NCBI GenBank assembly: GCA_029237695.1
Contig: CM055278.1
Location: 77,893,817 to 77,957,816, forward strand
DNA: 64,000 nt
Source of the DNA: Conchocele bisecta
Lineage: Eukaryota > Mollusca > Bivalvia > Lucinida > Thyasiridae
Reading direction: 5' to 3'
The notes below the pieces were generated by a model. The model saw nothing but the letters and a program-made list of their open reading frames with translations. It ran no database searches and was not told where the DNA came from. Within the stretch, counting starts at the first letter, position 1. Every line of letters begins with the position of its first letter. Both the position numbers and the translations under genes were made by a program. Shown one piece after another: positions 1-10,539 of the stretch.

Positions 1-690
1 TATGTATAGACGCATTTCATTACTATGCAATGCCCACAGCAATGATACATACCAATGTCGCCTATATGTAAGGACGTAATTGATTGCTATGCAATGCCCA
101 TAGCAATGATACATACATGCATCAATATCGCCAGTAGGAATGGACGTATTTGGTTGCTATGCAATGCCCATAGCAATAATACATACCAATGTCGCCAGTA
201 TGTATGGACGTATTTGATTGCTATGCAATGCCCATAATGATGATGTATACCAATGTCGCCAATATGTATGGATGTATTTGATTGCTATGCAATGCCCATA
301 GCAATGATACATACCAATGTCGCCAATATGTATGGACGTCTTTGATTGCTATGCAATGCCCATCGCAATGATACATACCAATTTCGCCGGTATGTATGGA
401 CGCATTTCATTACTATGCAATGCCCACAGCAATGATACATACCAATGTCGCCTATATGTAAGGACGTAATTGATTGCTATGCAATGCCCATAGCAATGAT
501 ACATACATGCATCAATATCGCCAGTAGGAATGGACGTATTTGGTTGCTATGCAATGCCCATAGCAATAATACATACCAATGTCGCCAGTATGTATGGACG
601 TATTTGATTGCTATGCAATGCCCATAATGATGATGTATACCAATGTCGCCAGTATGTATGGATGTATTTGATTGCTATGCAATGCCCATA
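1..690. repeat. 390-bp higher-order repeat in the satellite
   Basis: Positions 1-300 recur almost base for base at 391-690, an offset of 390 bp, or five 64-bp monomers plus one 70-bp monomer. Shared private variants such as tatatgtaaggacgtaattg and gccagtaggaatgg show that a multi-monomer block was copied as one unit. Confidence 0.9.
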
Positions 691-1885
691 GGAATGATAC
701 ATACCAATGTCGCCAATATGTATGGACGTATCTGATTGACATGCAATGCCCATAGCAATGATATATACCAATGTCGCCAGTATGTATGCATGTATTTGAT
801 AGCTATGCAATGCCCATAGTAGTGATACATACCAATGTTGCCAATATGTACGGACGTATTTGATTGTTATGCAATGCCCATAGCAATGATATATACCAAT
901 GTCGCCAGTATGTATGCATGTATTTGATAGATATGCAATGCCCGTAACAATGATACATACCAATGTCGCCAGTATGTATGCATGTATTTGATAGCTATGC
1001 GCCCAATGCTACATATCAATGTCCCATATGAGCATATTTGATTGCAGCAAGCCCATATCAATGACTACCAATCGCCAATATGTATGGACGTATTTGATTG
1101 CTATGCAATGTCCATCGCAATGATGAATACCAATGTCGCTAATATGTATAGACGTATTTGATTGCTATGCAATGCCCATAGCAATGATACATACCAATGT
1201 CGCCAATATGTATGGACGTATTTGATTGCTATGCAATGCCCATAGCAATGATACATACATGCATCAATATCGCCAGTAGGTATTGACGTATTTTGTTGTT
1301 TTGCAATGCCCATAGCAATGATACATGCCAATGTGGCCGGTATGTATGGACGTATTTGATTACTTTGCAATGCCCATAGCAATGATACATACATGCATCA
1401 TTATCGCCAGTAGGTATGGACGTATTTGTTGCTATGCAATGCCCAGAGCAATAATACATACCAATGTCGCCAGTATGTATGGACGTATTTGATTGCTATG
1501 CAATGCCCATAATGATGATGCATACCAATGTCACCAGTATGTATGGACGTAATTGATTGCTATGCAATGCCCATAGCAATGATACATACCAATATCGCCA
1601 ATATGTATGGACGTATTTGATTGCCATGCAATACCCATAGTAATGATACATACATGCATCAATGTTGCCAATATGTATGGACATATTTGATTGCTGCAAT
1701 GCCCATAGCAATGATACATACCAATGTCACCAATATGTATGGACGTATTTGATTGCTATGCAATGCCCATAGCAATGATACATACATGCATCAATATCGC
1801 CAGTAGGCATGGACGTATTTGATTGCTATGCAATGCCCATAGCAATGATACATACCAATGTCGCCAGTATGTATGGACGTATTGA

Positions 1886-2993
1886 TTGACATGCAATGCC
1901 CATAGTGATGATACATACATGCATCAATGTCGCCAATATGTATGGACATATTTGATTGGTGCAATGCCCTATGTCGCCAATATGTATGGATTTGTTTCAT
2001 TGCTATGCAATGCCCATAGCAATGATACATACCAATGTTGCCAGTATGTATGGATGTACCTGATTGCTATGCAATGCCCATAGCAATGATACATACATGC
2101 ATTAATGTCGCAAATATGTATGGACGTATTTGATTGCTAAGCAATGCCCATCTCAATGATACATACCAATGTCGCCAGTATGTATGGACGTATTTGATTG
2201 CTATGCAATGCCCATCGCAATGATACATACCAATTTCGCCAATATGTATGGACGTATTTGATTGCTGCAATGCCCACAGCAATGATACATACCAATGTCA
2301 CCACTATGTATGGACATATTTGATTGCTATGCAATGCCCATAGCAATGATGCATACCCATGTCGCCAGTATGTATTGACGTATTTGATTGCTATGCAATG
2401 CCCATAGCTATGATAAATACCAATGTCACCAATATGTATGGACTTATTTGATTGCTATGCAATTCCCATAGCAATCATACATACCAATATCGCCAATATG
2501 TATGGACGTATCTGATTGACATGCAATGCCCATAGTGATGATACATATATGCATCAATGTCGCCAATATGTATGGACATATTTGATTGATGCAATGCCCT
2601 ATGTCGCCAATATGTATGGACGTTTTTCATTGCTATGCAATGCCCATAGCAATGATACATACCATTGTTGCCAGTATGTATGGACGTACCTGATTGCTAT
2701 GCAATGCCCATAGCAATGATACATACATGCATTAATGTCGCAAATATGTATGGACGTATTTGATTGCTAAGCAATGCCCATCTCAATGATACATACCAAT
2801 GTCGCCATTATGTATGGACGTATTTGATTGCTATGCAATACCCATCGCAATGATACATACCAATTTCGCCAACATACCAATTTCGCCAATATGTATGGAC
2901 GTATTTGATTGCTGCAATGCCCACAGCAATGATACATACCAATGTCACCAATATGTATGGACATATTTGATTGCTATGCAATGCCCATAACAA
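1886..2993. repeat. 630-bp higher-order repeat in the satellite
   Basis: A block around 1886-2350 recurs at 2516-2990 with an offset of 630 bp. Both copies share the truncated junction gcaatgccctatgtcgcc and the variant cattaatgtcgcaaatatg, which are absent elsewhere. The second copy has an added partial monomer near 2870 (repeat of accaatttcgccaa). Confidence 0.85.
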
Positions 2994-4149
2994 TGATGCA
3001 TACCAATGTCGCCAGTATGTATTGACGTATTTGATTGCTATGCAATGCCCATAGCTATGATAAATACCAATGTCGCCAGTATGTATGGACGTATTTGATT
3101 GCTATGCAATGCCCATAATAGTGATACATACCAATGTTGCCAGTATGTATGGACGTATTTCATTGCTGCAATGCCCATCGCAATGATACATACCAATGTC
3201 GCCAGTATGTACATGATGTATGCATGTATTTGATTGGTAAGCTATGATAAATACCAATGTCGCCAGTATGTATGTACGTATTTGATTGCTATGCAATGCC
3301 CATAGTAGTGATACATACCAATGTTGCCAATATGTACGGACGTATTTGATTGCTATGCAATGCCCATAGCAATGATATATACCAATGTCGCCAGTATGTA
3401 TGCATGTATTTGATAGCTATGCAATGCCCATAGTAGTGATACATACCAATGTTGCCAATATGTACGGACGTATTTGATTGCTATGCAATGCCCATAGCAA
3501 TGATATATACCAATGTCGCCAGTATGTATGCATGTATTTGATAGATATGCAATGCCCGTAACAATGATACTTACCAATGTCGCCAGTATGTATGCATGTA
3601 TTTGATTGCTATGCAATGCCCATATCAATGATACATACCAATTTCGCCAAAATGTATGGACGTATTTGATTGCTATGCAATGTCCATCGCAATGATGCAT
3701 ACCAATGTCGCCAATATGTATAGACGTATTTGATTGCTATGCAATGCCCATAGCAATGATACATACCAATGTCGCCAGTATGTATGGACGTATTTGATTC
3801 CTATGCAATGCCCATAATGATGATGCATACCAATGTCGCCAGTATGTATGGACGTATTTGATTGTTATGCAATGCCCATAGCAGTGATACATACCAATGT
3901 CGCCAATATGTATGGACGTATTTTATTGCTATGCACTTCCCATAGCAATGATACATACCAATGTCGCCAGTATGTATGAACGTATTTGATTGTCATGCAC
4001 TGCCTATAGTAATGATGCATACCAATGTCGCCAATATGTATGGACTTATTTGATTGCTATGCAATGCTATGACAATATGCCTGGACGTATTTAATTGCTA
4101 TACACTGCCCATGTTAATGATGCATACCAATGTCGCCAATATGTATGTA

Positions 4150-4490
4150 ACTTTGGGCTCGTTATATTCTAACGCTGAAACATTTCTTGTTGTCCATCCC
4201 TGGACTCCACCTTACGCCCGACACCAACCTCCATGCAATGGGTGGGGGCAAGATATAACTATGTTCAGCGAGCGTTTGTGCTCAACATAATTTTAAAAGT
4301 TTAGCCTTATCCCGTTACTGTATGCTATACAGCTCAAGGAGTGGCCAACTCGGCCATCTTAGTGTGTTCAGCCAGTTTCACCTCTTCTGGCATTTGACCA
4401 ATAATGGAACATGCGAAATAGAACATATGATATGTATTAACATCTAACCATACGTACACCATCCTGTAAACTATGTCAGTTTCCTAGTCC
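4150..4490. other. no gene seen; satellite-flanking single-copy DNA
   Basis: The satellite stops abruptly after atatgtatg. The following 340 bp have higher GC in the first 120 bp (a stretch rich in ccacc/cccg) and no recognisable coding or repeat signature. Confidence 0.5.
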
Positions 4491-4905
4491 GTCCGATGAG
4501 TAGATGTGGAAAGCTTATTTCAACTTTTTATTCAACCTCCGGTCATGGATTATCACCCCATTTTCTACTTGGAATTTTCCAATTTTGACTTGTAAGTCGT
4601 AAAACTGTTAAATTATAATAGCTACACATCTGAAACTTGGTATGTAGCTTCCTTCTGATGGGTAGATGCGCAAAGTTTATTTAGATTTTTGATTCGACCC
4701 CGGGTCATGGATTATTTCCTCCTTTTAGACTTAGATTTTGGCAATTTTGCCTTGTAATTCGTAAACCTTTTAAACCGTAATAGCTACAGATCTGAATCTT
4801 GGTATATAACTTCCTTATGATGAGTAGATGCGCCGCAATGTTTATTTAGATTGTTGATTCGACACCCAGGTCATGGATTATCTCCCCTTTTGGACTTGGA
4901 ATTTT
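4491..4905. repeat. tandem array, 162-bp period, about 2.6 copies
   Basis: The phrase gatg(a/g)gtagatg occurs at 4495, 4657 and 4819, an exact 162-bp spacing. The intervening text (gtcatggattat, ttggaattttgcc, taatagctacacatctgaa) is repeated with 10-20 percent divergence. Arrays of this general size and style also occur at 16.5, 18.7, 22, 26.5, 34.4 and 60.6 kb, with unrelated sequences. Confidence 0.85.
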
Positions 4906-5118
4906 GCCACGTTTATTATCAATGCAATATGTGGGGCATCCGTGTTCTATTAACACATTTTCTAGTTAAGACTGTGTTGTCCTGGCTTTACAAAGTATCC
5001 GCCTTTAATTGTCTCAATCCACGCTCCGAATGCCCAGAATAATACACAACATGCCACTGGTTTATTGGTGTGACTTGTGAAGTTACACACCCCGATAACC
5101 ATGATAACGGATATTCCG

Positions 5119-5226
5119 AGTTAAATATTTGTTGAAACATAGTGTATTGCATATAAGTACAATGGGCTTGGGCCAAGCCCATTGTACTTATATGCAATAC
5201 ACTATGTTTAAACTAATATTTAACCG
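5119..5226. repeat. near-perfect palindrome (foldback MITE-like)
   Basis: The core 5135-5209 is a perfect inverted repeat: 37-bp arms around a single central base at 5172 (cttgg g ccaag). A weaker outer match (ttaaatatttgttg against aactaatatttaacc) extends the symmetry to about 5119-5226. No coding capacity. No clear target duplication was found, so the mobile origin is inferred from shape alone. Confidence 0.85.
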
Positions 5227-5341
5227 ACACACATGCCATATTGCATTGATAGCCCGCCCCTTTGTCTTCGATCGTACAGCGATCAGTGTGGTATACAGCC
5301 ACACTGCACATGTATGGTCATATGATCTACACTAGTCAGAA

Positions 5342-5508
5342 CACAAGTTGAAGTAACAGACCATGGTCTATAAATATAAATCATCAATAAGTGAGAAAGA
5401 AAAAAGCTATGTTTTTACAAAACATGTTTAGCTAATTTCTTGTTCACGTATTGATGCTTTGGTATTTTTAATGTATTTGTAGACCATGGTCCGTTACTTC
5501 AACCTGTG
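5342..5508. mobile_element. hAT-type MITE, copy 1
   Basis: A 167-bp non-autonomous element with terminal inverted repeats beginning cacaagttgaagtaac on the left and ending gttacttcaacctgtg on the right. It is flanked by a perfect 8-bp direct repeat agtcagaa at 5334-5341 and 5509-5516. An 8-bp target duplication is the hallmark of the hAT superfamily. The TIRs extend inward through gaccatggtctataaata, and subterminal sequences (catcaataagtgag / attgatgct) are also inverted. Same family at 28161 and 29409. Confidence 0.92.
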
Positions 5509-5696
5509 AGTCAGAAATGAAAACAAGTGTAATTTTCGTCAGCTCTTTTATTAATTTTCCCTGTGTTAAAGACTGGACGACAGACAAGAACTCCGAAGAC
5601 ACGTTTCCAGCGAACTACGCCCGTTATGTACCGTCCTGGGACCTATATGCCAATAATAAGGTCGGACTGCCACGCACCGTTAGATAATTAGGTAAG

Positions 5697-6270
5697 TATG
5701 GAACGCCAAAACGACATAACTCAAGTAGAGCTATATTTAAATATTTAGAGCTATCTCCCAATCATTTGAAGCGCTCTCTAAATCATTAGGAGCTAGCTCT
5801 AAATATTTAATGCTAGCTAGAAACACTTATTTGAGTTTATGTAGATTTGGCGGCGTTCCAGGAACGCCATATCTACATAAACTCAAATAATCAATGATAG
5901 CTCTACAAATGTAATGATATTTTATTTAGAGATAGCCATAATTATTTTTGAGCTTAAATAGATTTGGCATAAACTCAAGTAATTAATGCTACTGTAAATA
6001 CTCAGAGCTAGAATTAACTATTTAGAGCTAGCTCCAACTCAAATGAAGCGCTCTCTGAATCATTTGGAGCTAGCTCTAAATATGTAATGCTAACTATAAT
6101 GCTAGCAATACTTATTTGAGTTTATGTAGCTCAGGAACGCCAAATATACATACACTCAAATAATTAATGCTAGCTCTAAATATGCAATGCTAGCTCTAAA
6201 TATTTAATGACAGCTCTACTTAATTAGAGCCAGCATTACTTATTTGAGTTTATGTAGATTTGGCGGTCCA
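5697..6270. mobile_element. compound foldback element with 8-10 bp target duplication
   Basis: The outer ends are inverted: tggaacgccaaaacgacat on the left (5699) against tttatgtagatttggcggtc on the right. The flank taggtaag is duplicated at 5689-5696 and 6271-6278, extending to 10 bp with one mismatch. Inside, the same end sequence recurs head to head at 5845-5890 (ggcgttcca ggaacgcc) and again near 6130. The element is therefore a row of about three TIR-bounded units (roughly 5699-5860, 5861-6133, 6134-6270). The interiors are short direct and inverted repeats of agagctagctctaaat and aatgctagctctaaat. No coding capacity. A 9-10 bp duplication would suit a Mutator-like source; this is inference. 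Confidence 0.8.
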
Positions 6271-6386
6271 TAGGTAAGCAACCACCATTTCCATGTAGTT
6301 GGGTGGCGTACCGTCATAAGGGCCCTATACAACAGGTATGATGGCACTTGTAGTATAATATGGCATCCATGGTAAAAATGTTACTA

Positions 6387-7964
6387 TACTGAGCAAAACT
6401 AGAAACGTCCCTCCATGTTTAAGGAAAGATTCATCAAAAACCAAAAGGGTTACTTTTAAAAATCAAAATGGAAAAACAAGTTCATTCATTTCTGTATCAA
6501 AGCCAATAAATTACATTTGGATATCTTGTTAAATATTCGAGAGATAACCGGCCAAGGGCGGTAGGGGTCAAAATCAAAAATCACAAAAACTCAGAAATGT
6601 GTTACTTAATGTTTAGAGATGGAATTTCAATAAGTAATGTGGCAAATTCAGTAAATCTCGTTAGTAACGAGTGTGGCCACCATTTGCATGAATGCATGCA
6701 ATGATCCTACGCCGCATCGACGTGACGTAACGCAATACCAGTGCGTTGGGCAAATTCCTCCATTCCCGTTGTAACGCCCGTGTAAGATCGCGAACATTGT
6801 CAATCTGATGGTTAGCTCGTGCTTTGCGGCCCAGCTCATCCCATATGTGCTCAATGGGATTGAGATCCGGGAGACCGCGGGCCATGGCATGACGTCGACG
6901 TTGTTTTGCTGTAAGTATTGAGTGGTGACCCTGGCTACGTGAGGGCGGGCATTGTCGTGCATCAATGTCACACCAGGACCATGCTGACGGATAAATGGTA
7001 AGGCATGTGCATTTAGCACATCTGCAACATAACGTTGTGTATTGATGTTGCCCTGTACAACAACCAAATCTGTCTTCCGGTTTCCCATGATCCCACCCCA
7101 GACCATTACGCTCCCTCCCCCAAACCTGTTCTTCTCAACAATGCAACAATCGGTGAATCTTTCATTTTTACGCCTGTATACCCGTAATCTTCCGTCAGCA
7201 TGACTAACTGTGAACCGAGATTCATCGGTGAACAAAACTCGGTTCCAGTCAGCCCTTCTCCAGTTCAGATGACGTCGCGCCCATAACAGTCTGGCAGCAC
7301 GGTGACGTTGGGTCATTATCTGACCAGTGTACGGGCGGCGTGCCCGGATTGGTTGGGCGTTACGACGTAACCGGTTGCGAATGGTCTGCCCTGAGACACC
7401 GTATCGTCTAGCAGTGACTGTGGCTGCCAATCGACGTTGACGTAAGTGCGTCAACGTAATGTAACGATCGGCTCTAGCCGTCGTTACACGAGGCCTACCA
7501 GGTCGCTGCCGGTCGTGAACAGCCCCAGTCTGCTGGTACCGGGCTGCAATACGATCAATCGTCTTCCGACAGCAACCAAACCGAGGCGCGACCGCCCTGG
7601 CGGCCATCCCACCCGCAAGCATCACAATTGCCTGATTTCGCTCGTTTTCGGAAAGCCGTGGCATATCGAAAACAGTGAAAAATTAAAAAAGTTTTTTAAT
7701 TTTCCGAATAGCCCCTATCGCATGAATGGTACGACATGAACTGAATCACCTTATCGATGACAAGTATAGCGTGCACGTGCAAAAAGTGGAAATCAACGTT
7801 CCGGTCACTGGCCGCTATGTAAACCGTGTGTATCGGCTAAACTCTACACGATCGTATTCTGAACATCGCCACGGTTTAAAATACATGTACTTTGAACATG
7901 TGGTACATACATAGACAGAGCTACACCGGCTATAAAACAGGGACGTTTCTAGTTTTGTTGAGTA
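6387..7964 (-). mobile_element. Tc1-like transposon, copy A (1.58 kb)
   Basis: Terminal inverted repeats read tactgagcaaaactagaaac on the left and, in complement, tactcaacaaaactagaaac on the right, both followed by gtccct. TA dinucleotides flank at 6385-6386 and 7965-7966, as expected for Tc1/mariner insertion. A transposase frame lies between, with a 3' non-coding stretch of about 270 bp and a 5' stretch of about 300 bp. A strong hairpin of A/T runs (aaaattaaaaaa g ttttttaatttt) lies just upstream of the start codon. Copy B at 24953-26520 is inverted relative to this one and nearly identical. Confidence 0.96.
6661..7664 (-). pseudogene. Tc1-like DD34E transposase, copy A, frameshifted
   Basis: Cut-and-paste transposase. 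The frame from ATG 7664 shows an N-terminal helix-turn-helix region (MPRLSENERNQAIVML, then CCRKTIDRIAARYQQTG), an AT-hook-like GRPRVTT, and a second DNA-binding half with VSGQTIRNRLRR. The catalytic core follows with FTDESRF (first Asp) and MHDNARPHVAR (second Asp). Just after PWPAVS, near 6886, one C is missing from a CCCC run that copy B retains. The frame therefore shifts, and the SPDLNPIEHIWDELG block with the catalytic Glu is read from another frame (6661-6885). There are 34 residues between the second Asp and the Glu, hence DD34E. Full length would be about 334 residues, the family's usual size. Not functional as written unless the deletion is a sequencing error in a homopolymer. Confidence 0.95.
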
Positions 7965-8478
7965 TATATATGTCATATTAGAATACCACCAGGGTAGATT
8001 CCACTTTCAAAAATGGCTGTTTCAGATTTTAGAGACCATCAAAGGGGAATCCTGAATGTAAACACTATTTTTAGCAAAAATAAGTGAAAACTCTTGACGA
8101 GTGGAACTTTACCATTTGATATATTTCACTGATAATTTTTTGAAAAAGTGAAGACATTCAAAGAGTGAATTGCCTTATTTATGATACGAACCAGTTTACC
8201 TAGTAATTAAAGGGACACAACACAATATGGATGTAGATGGCCGCGGTCGATTCAGCCATTTTATTTTAGCAATATGTATTTAGCAAGCAGTATGTATTTA
8301 GCAAGAAATATGACAAGCCAAAGGCACATTCCATAAGGCTTACAGAAAAATGCACTTTGTGCGGGTGAATGATAGGAACTTTGGTGCGCCAAGGTCTACG
8401 AGCGCACCTATTAATATGGGCGCACCAAAGCTATATATTTATTTATGTATTCTGAAGCCGAAGGTAGGCTCCAATGCC
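7965..8478. other. no gene seen; possible 3' region of the Ngaro-like element
   Basis: AT-rich non-coding DNA between the Tc1 copy and the hydrolase relic. It contains short local repeats (gtatttagcaag twice near 8275-8300; gcgcaccaa(a/g)g twice near 8381 and 8420). The split direct repeats expected at the 3' end of a Ngaro element could lie here, but I could not match them to the 5' side. Confidence 0.35.
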
Positions 8479-9125
8479 TCAATTTCGCCGGCAAGTTCCA
8501 GATAGAAAGGAGCAATTTCTGTTTCGATAAAGCGGTTCATTGAAGCGATCAAGAACATTTATAAGCGTTTTCACCCGCACATTGCCTTGATCCGTCAGAT
8601 GCACGCCGTCAGATCTATATATTTCTGGTTTATCGATTTCAAGCTTTGTGTATTGCATAGCAAAACCGCCAACGCTTATGGCTGCTGCTCTGCCAGTGCG
8701 GTTCAGACGTTTTCGCATATTTTGAACAACATTGTTGTTAGCCATGGGTGCCCAAAAGCGGCGTGGTAATATGTCTGACCAGACAACTTTCGTCTCGGGT
8801 AGCATGGTGGCCAATTCATTAATATCGTCTTTGACTTGTTTAGAGAGATATTTACCTTTAGTAAAGAATTCACTCCACAATGAATTATAAGCATGGTTGG
8901 TCGTGCGCGAGATCTCAGTTTACATCTGATTGTTCGCACAACACCGTCCCAGGCCATCCCGCGGACTCCGACCCACTGTATGGTCGCTGGGATGTCATCC
9001 AAGCCTAGATGGCGTGATGATAGGGTCGCGGACGCTCGGCGCTGCGCCCAGTAGACGATCGACGACCCGACGATCCAGACATCTGTAACTAAGCCGAATT
9101 TGTTAGAAATAAACAAGATATCCAC
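8479..9125 (-). pseudogene. SGNH/GDSL-type hydrolase domain of the retroelement
   Basis: Reading on the minus strand, the first half (9125 to about 8870) has WIVGSSIVYWAQRRA, a block-I-like motif with the nucleophile Ser in GSS, and LIIHCGVNSL, matching the G-x-N block. The second half, in another frame from about 8880 to 8479, has VVWSDILPRRFW and SDGVHLTDQG, the D-x-x-H block. One frameshift near 8870 separates the halves. Ngaro-type tyrosine-recombinase retroelements often carry such a hydrolase downstream of the recombinase, whereas DIRS elements carry a methyltransferase instead. The position just 3' of the recombinase gene fits this. Its role in the element is not established. Confidence 0.75.
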
Positions 9126-9194
9126 AGACGCAGCAATAATATGGACACATGTTAACCAAAATACAGGTGATGCATTGGTTGTTTAAATAGAGAT

Positions 9195-9839
9195 TTATCT
9201 AATGTACGTTTTAAAACAATCGGATTTCCATCGACCTTGCTTCTGAATTGATTCACTAGGTACGTTTAGTTGTAAAAGGTAGCTACAGCCGCCCATTCGG
9301 AATGAATGAGTATTGTACGATGCCTCCGGGAGGCGCAGGAAGTTTATGCATTTTGTTAGCATAAAACTGAATTGATACCTCGTAACGGGCTTGTCATTAT
9401 GATGAATAAAAAGGTAATGAGAAATAGGTCTTATTTTACAGTACGACACGAGCGCTTTCACTGGGCAAATCGTGCTGTCCTCGTGTTCCGAGATTTCGAC
9501 GCTTTGCGATAGTGATCTCTGATTGCATTTAGATTGACGGACTGTTATACTTATGCTGTGTACATTGAATGTAATGTCTGATATCATCAACGGCCTATGT
9601 GCATATTCGGGTGTAGTAAACGTTAATTCACCAACACGAAATAATCCAAAGAACGCAGTCAAAAATAATGTGGTGAACAATTTCGACTCGTAATTTGAAG
9701 AACAAATTTTGCATAGACATGATGGTAATAACTTTAGGATATCTAGAGTGATTGGTAATCGCATATCTTCCCGACTGTTAATGCGTGTGTAACCTTCCAT
9801 CAGTTTGGTCATCATAAACGCGCGAGTGTTGTCGGTCAC
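9195..9839 (-). CDS. tyrosine recombinase (integrase) of Ngaro/DIRS-type retroelement
   Basis: The frame encodes the catalytic core of a tyrosine recombinase that would insert the circular DNA copy of the element. Visible residues: box-A Arg in FGLFRVGEL, the H-x-x-R of NTHSFRMGG, a KQGRWKS segment, and the nucleophile Tyr near the C-terminus in FKTYIR. The whole R...HxxR...Y signature is therefore present. The N-terminal core-binding part continues upstream (9840-10060) in other frames, where ITSFTKFCTALDLP-like text can be read, so at least one frameshift or stop cuts the complete protein. It lies between RNase H upstream and the SGNH domain downstream, which is the Ngaro order. The best-preserved gene of this element. 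Confidence 0.9.
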   Translation of the reverse strand: MTDNTRAFMMTKLMEGYTRINSREDMRLPITLDILKLLPSCLCKICSSNYESKLFTTLFLTAFFGLFRVGELTFTTPEYAHRPLMISDITFNVHSISITVRQSKCNQRSLSQSVEISEHEDSTICPVKALVSYCKIRPISHYLFIHHNDKPVTRYQFSFMLTKCINFLRLPEASYNTHSFRMGGCSYLLQLNVPSESIQKQGRWKSDCFKTYIR

Positions 9840-10059
9840 GCCCGTTAGTTTGTGATGATAGCTTATGCCTGATAAATTCTCATTGTAGACTGAGCGCTAT
9901 TCCGATTGTATCAATCGGCGATATACAGAGATAGGTACCTCAGTGGTATCGGCCATATCATAGGCAAGTCAAGTGCTGTGCAAAACTTAGTGAAAGACGT
10001 AATGGCCCTTTCATATGCTAATCTAGTAATTTGGGGCGATTGCTGATTCAAGTAGCTCG

Positions 10060-10538
10060 TCAAAGATGGCGAGGAACTGCTTGTGGACATTGGTCCGCCG
10101 TTGGAGCTAGCTGCCGGAATTTCTGAAATTGCAACCTGGATAAGCTGTCACAGATGACATTGGATTCGCCCGGTATATGTACAGCTTTGAACAATATATT
10201 GGAATGCAGGCACCTTAGAATGAACGGTCCAGGAGCATACACATAACGTCTTTTGATTTACTTGTTGATGTGTTAATAATGTGCCATACTGATTCATTAT
10301 CTGTGCGAAACACACTTTTCTTGTTTTGAAGTTCATTGTGCAAAATATGTACAGCTACTAGAAGCGAGAAGAATTCCAATATTGTTATACTGTCCGTAAA
10401 CCCAAGTTCAAACCACAGTAACGGCCAGACTCCATGTGCCCAATGCCCGTTAAAGTACACGCCAAATCCCAAACCTATTCCTGCTGCGCTGTCTGAGAAT
10501 AATTCGATATCATGCTTTCCCCCCCCCCCCCCCCCCAG
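10060..10538 (-). pseudogene. RNase H domain and linker of the retroelement
   Basis: Minus-strand frames give a GFGVYFNGHWAHG segment, the acidic motif RTDNESVWHIINTSTSKSK typical of DIRS/Ngaro RNase H, and in an overlapping frame HIPGESNVICDSLSRLQF followed by FRQLAPTADQCP. This last part is the conserved C-terminal end of RNase H in the group (D-S-L-S-R). The pieces lie in at least two frames (10472-10215 and 10242-10060), so it is decayed. An 18-base C run at 10519-10536 separates it from the reverse transcriptase frame. Confidence 0.88.
10519..10536. repeat. poly-C tract (18 bp) at the RT/RNase H junction
   Basis: Eighteen consecutive C on the plus strand, read as a poly-Gly run on the minus strand. 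It causes the frame change between the RT-side and RNase-H-side frames. Confidence 0.97.
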
Positions 10539-10539
10539 A

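Larger units (their letters stand above)
1..4149. repeat. 64-bp satellite array with hairpin monomers
   Basis: About 64 head-to-tail monomers of 64 bp run from the window edge to a sharp end near 4149. Successive copies of caatgtcgcc start at 187 and 251, for example. Some monomers carry an extra 6 bp (atgcat duplicated inside atacatacatgcat), giving 70 bp. Others are shortened to gattgctgcaatgcc or fused. Each monomer holds the inverted repeat attgctatg / catagcaat around a 7-nt loop (caatgcc), and outside it gtatgtat / atacatac. Because 64 is not a multiple of 3, the open frames across the array (up to 138 codons on the minus strand) are artefacts of low stop density. The array continues beyond the left edge. 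Confidence 0.98.

Noticed and set aside
547..963. 138-codon minus-strand open frame in the satellite
   Set aside because: The 64-bp monomer lacks stops in that path by chance. The frame shifts every monomer and the 'protein' is a translated satellite.
1..4149. CRISPR-like array
   Set aside because: Monomers have no unique spacers and there are no cas genes. The window is eukaryotic.
7726..7914. 62-codon frame inside the Tc1 element, identical at 24993-25181
   Set aside because: It lies in the 5' non-coding region between TIR and transposase. Conservation reflects recent copying of the element.
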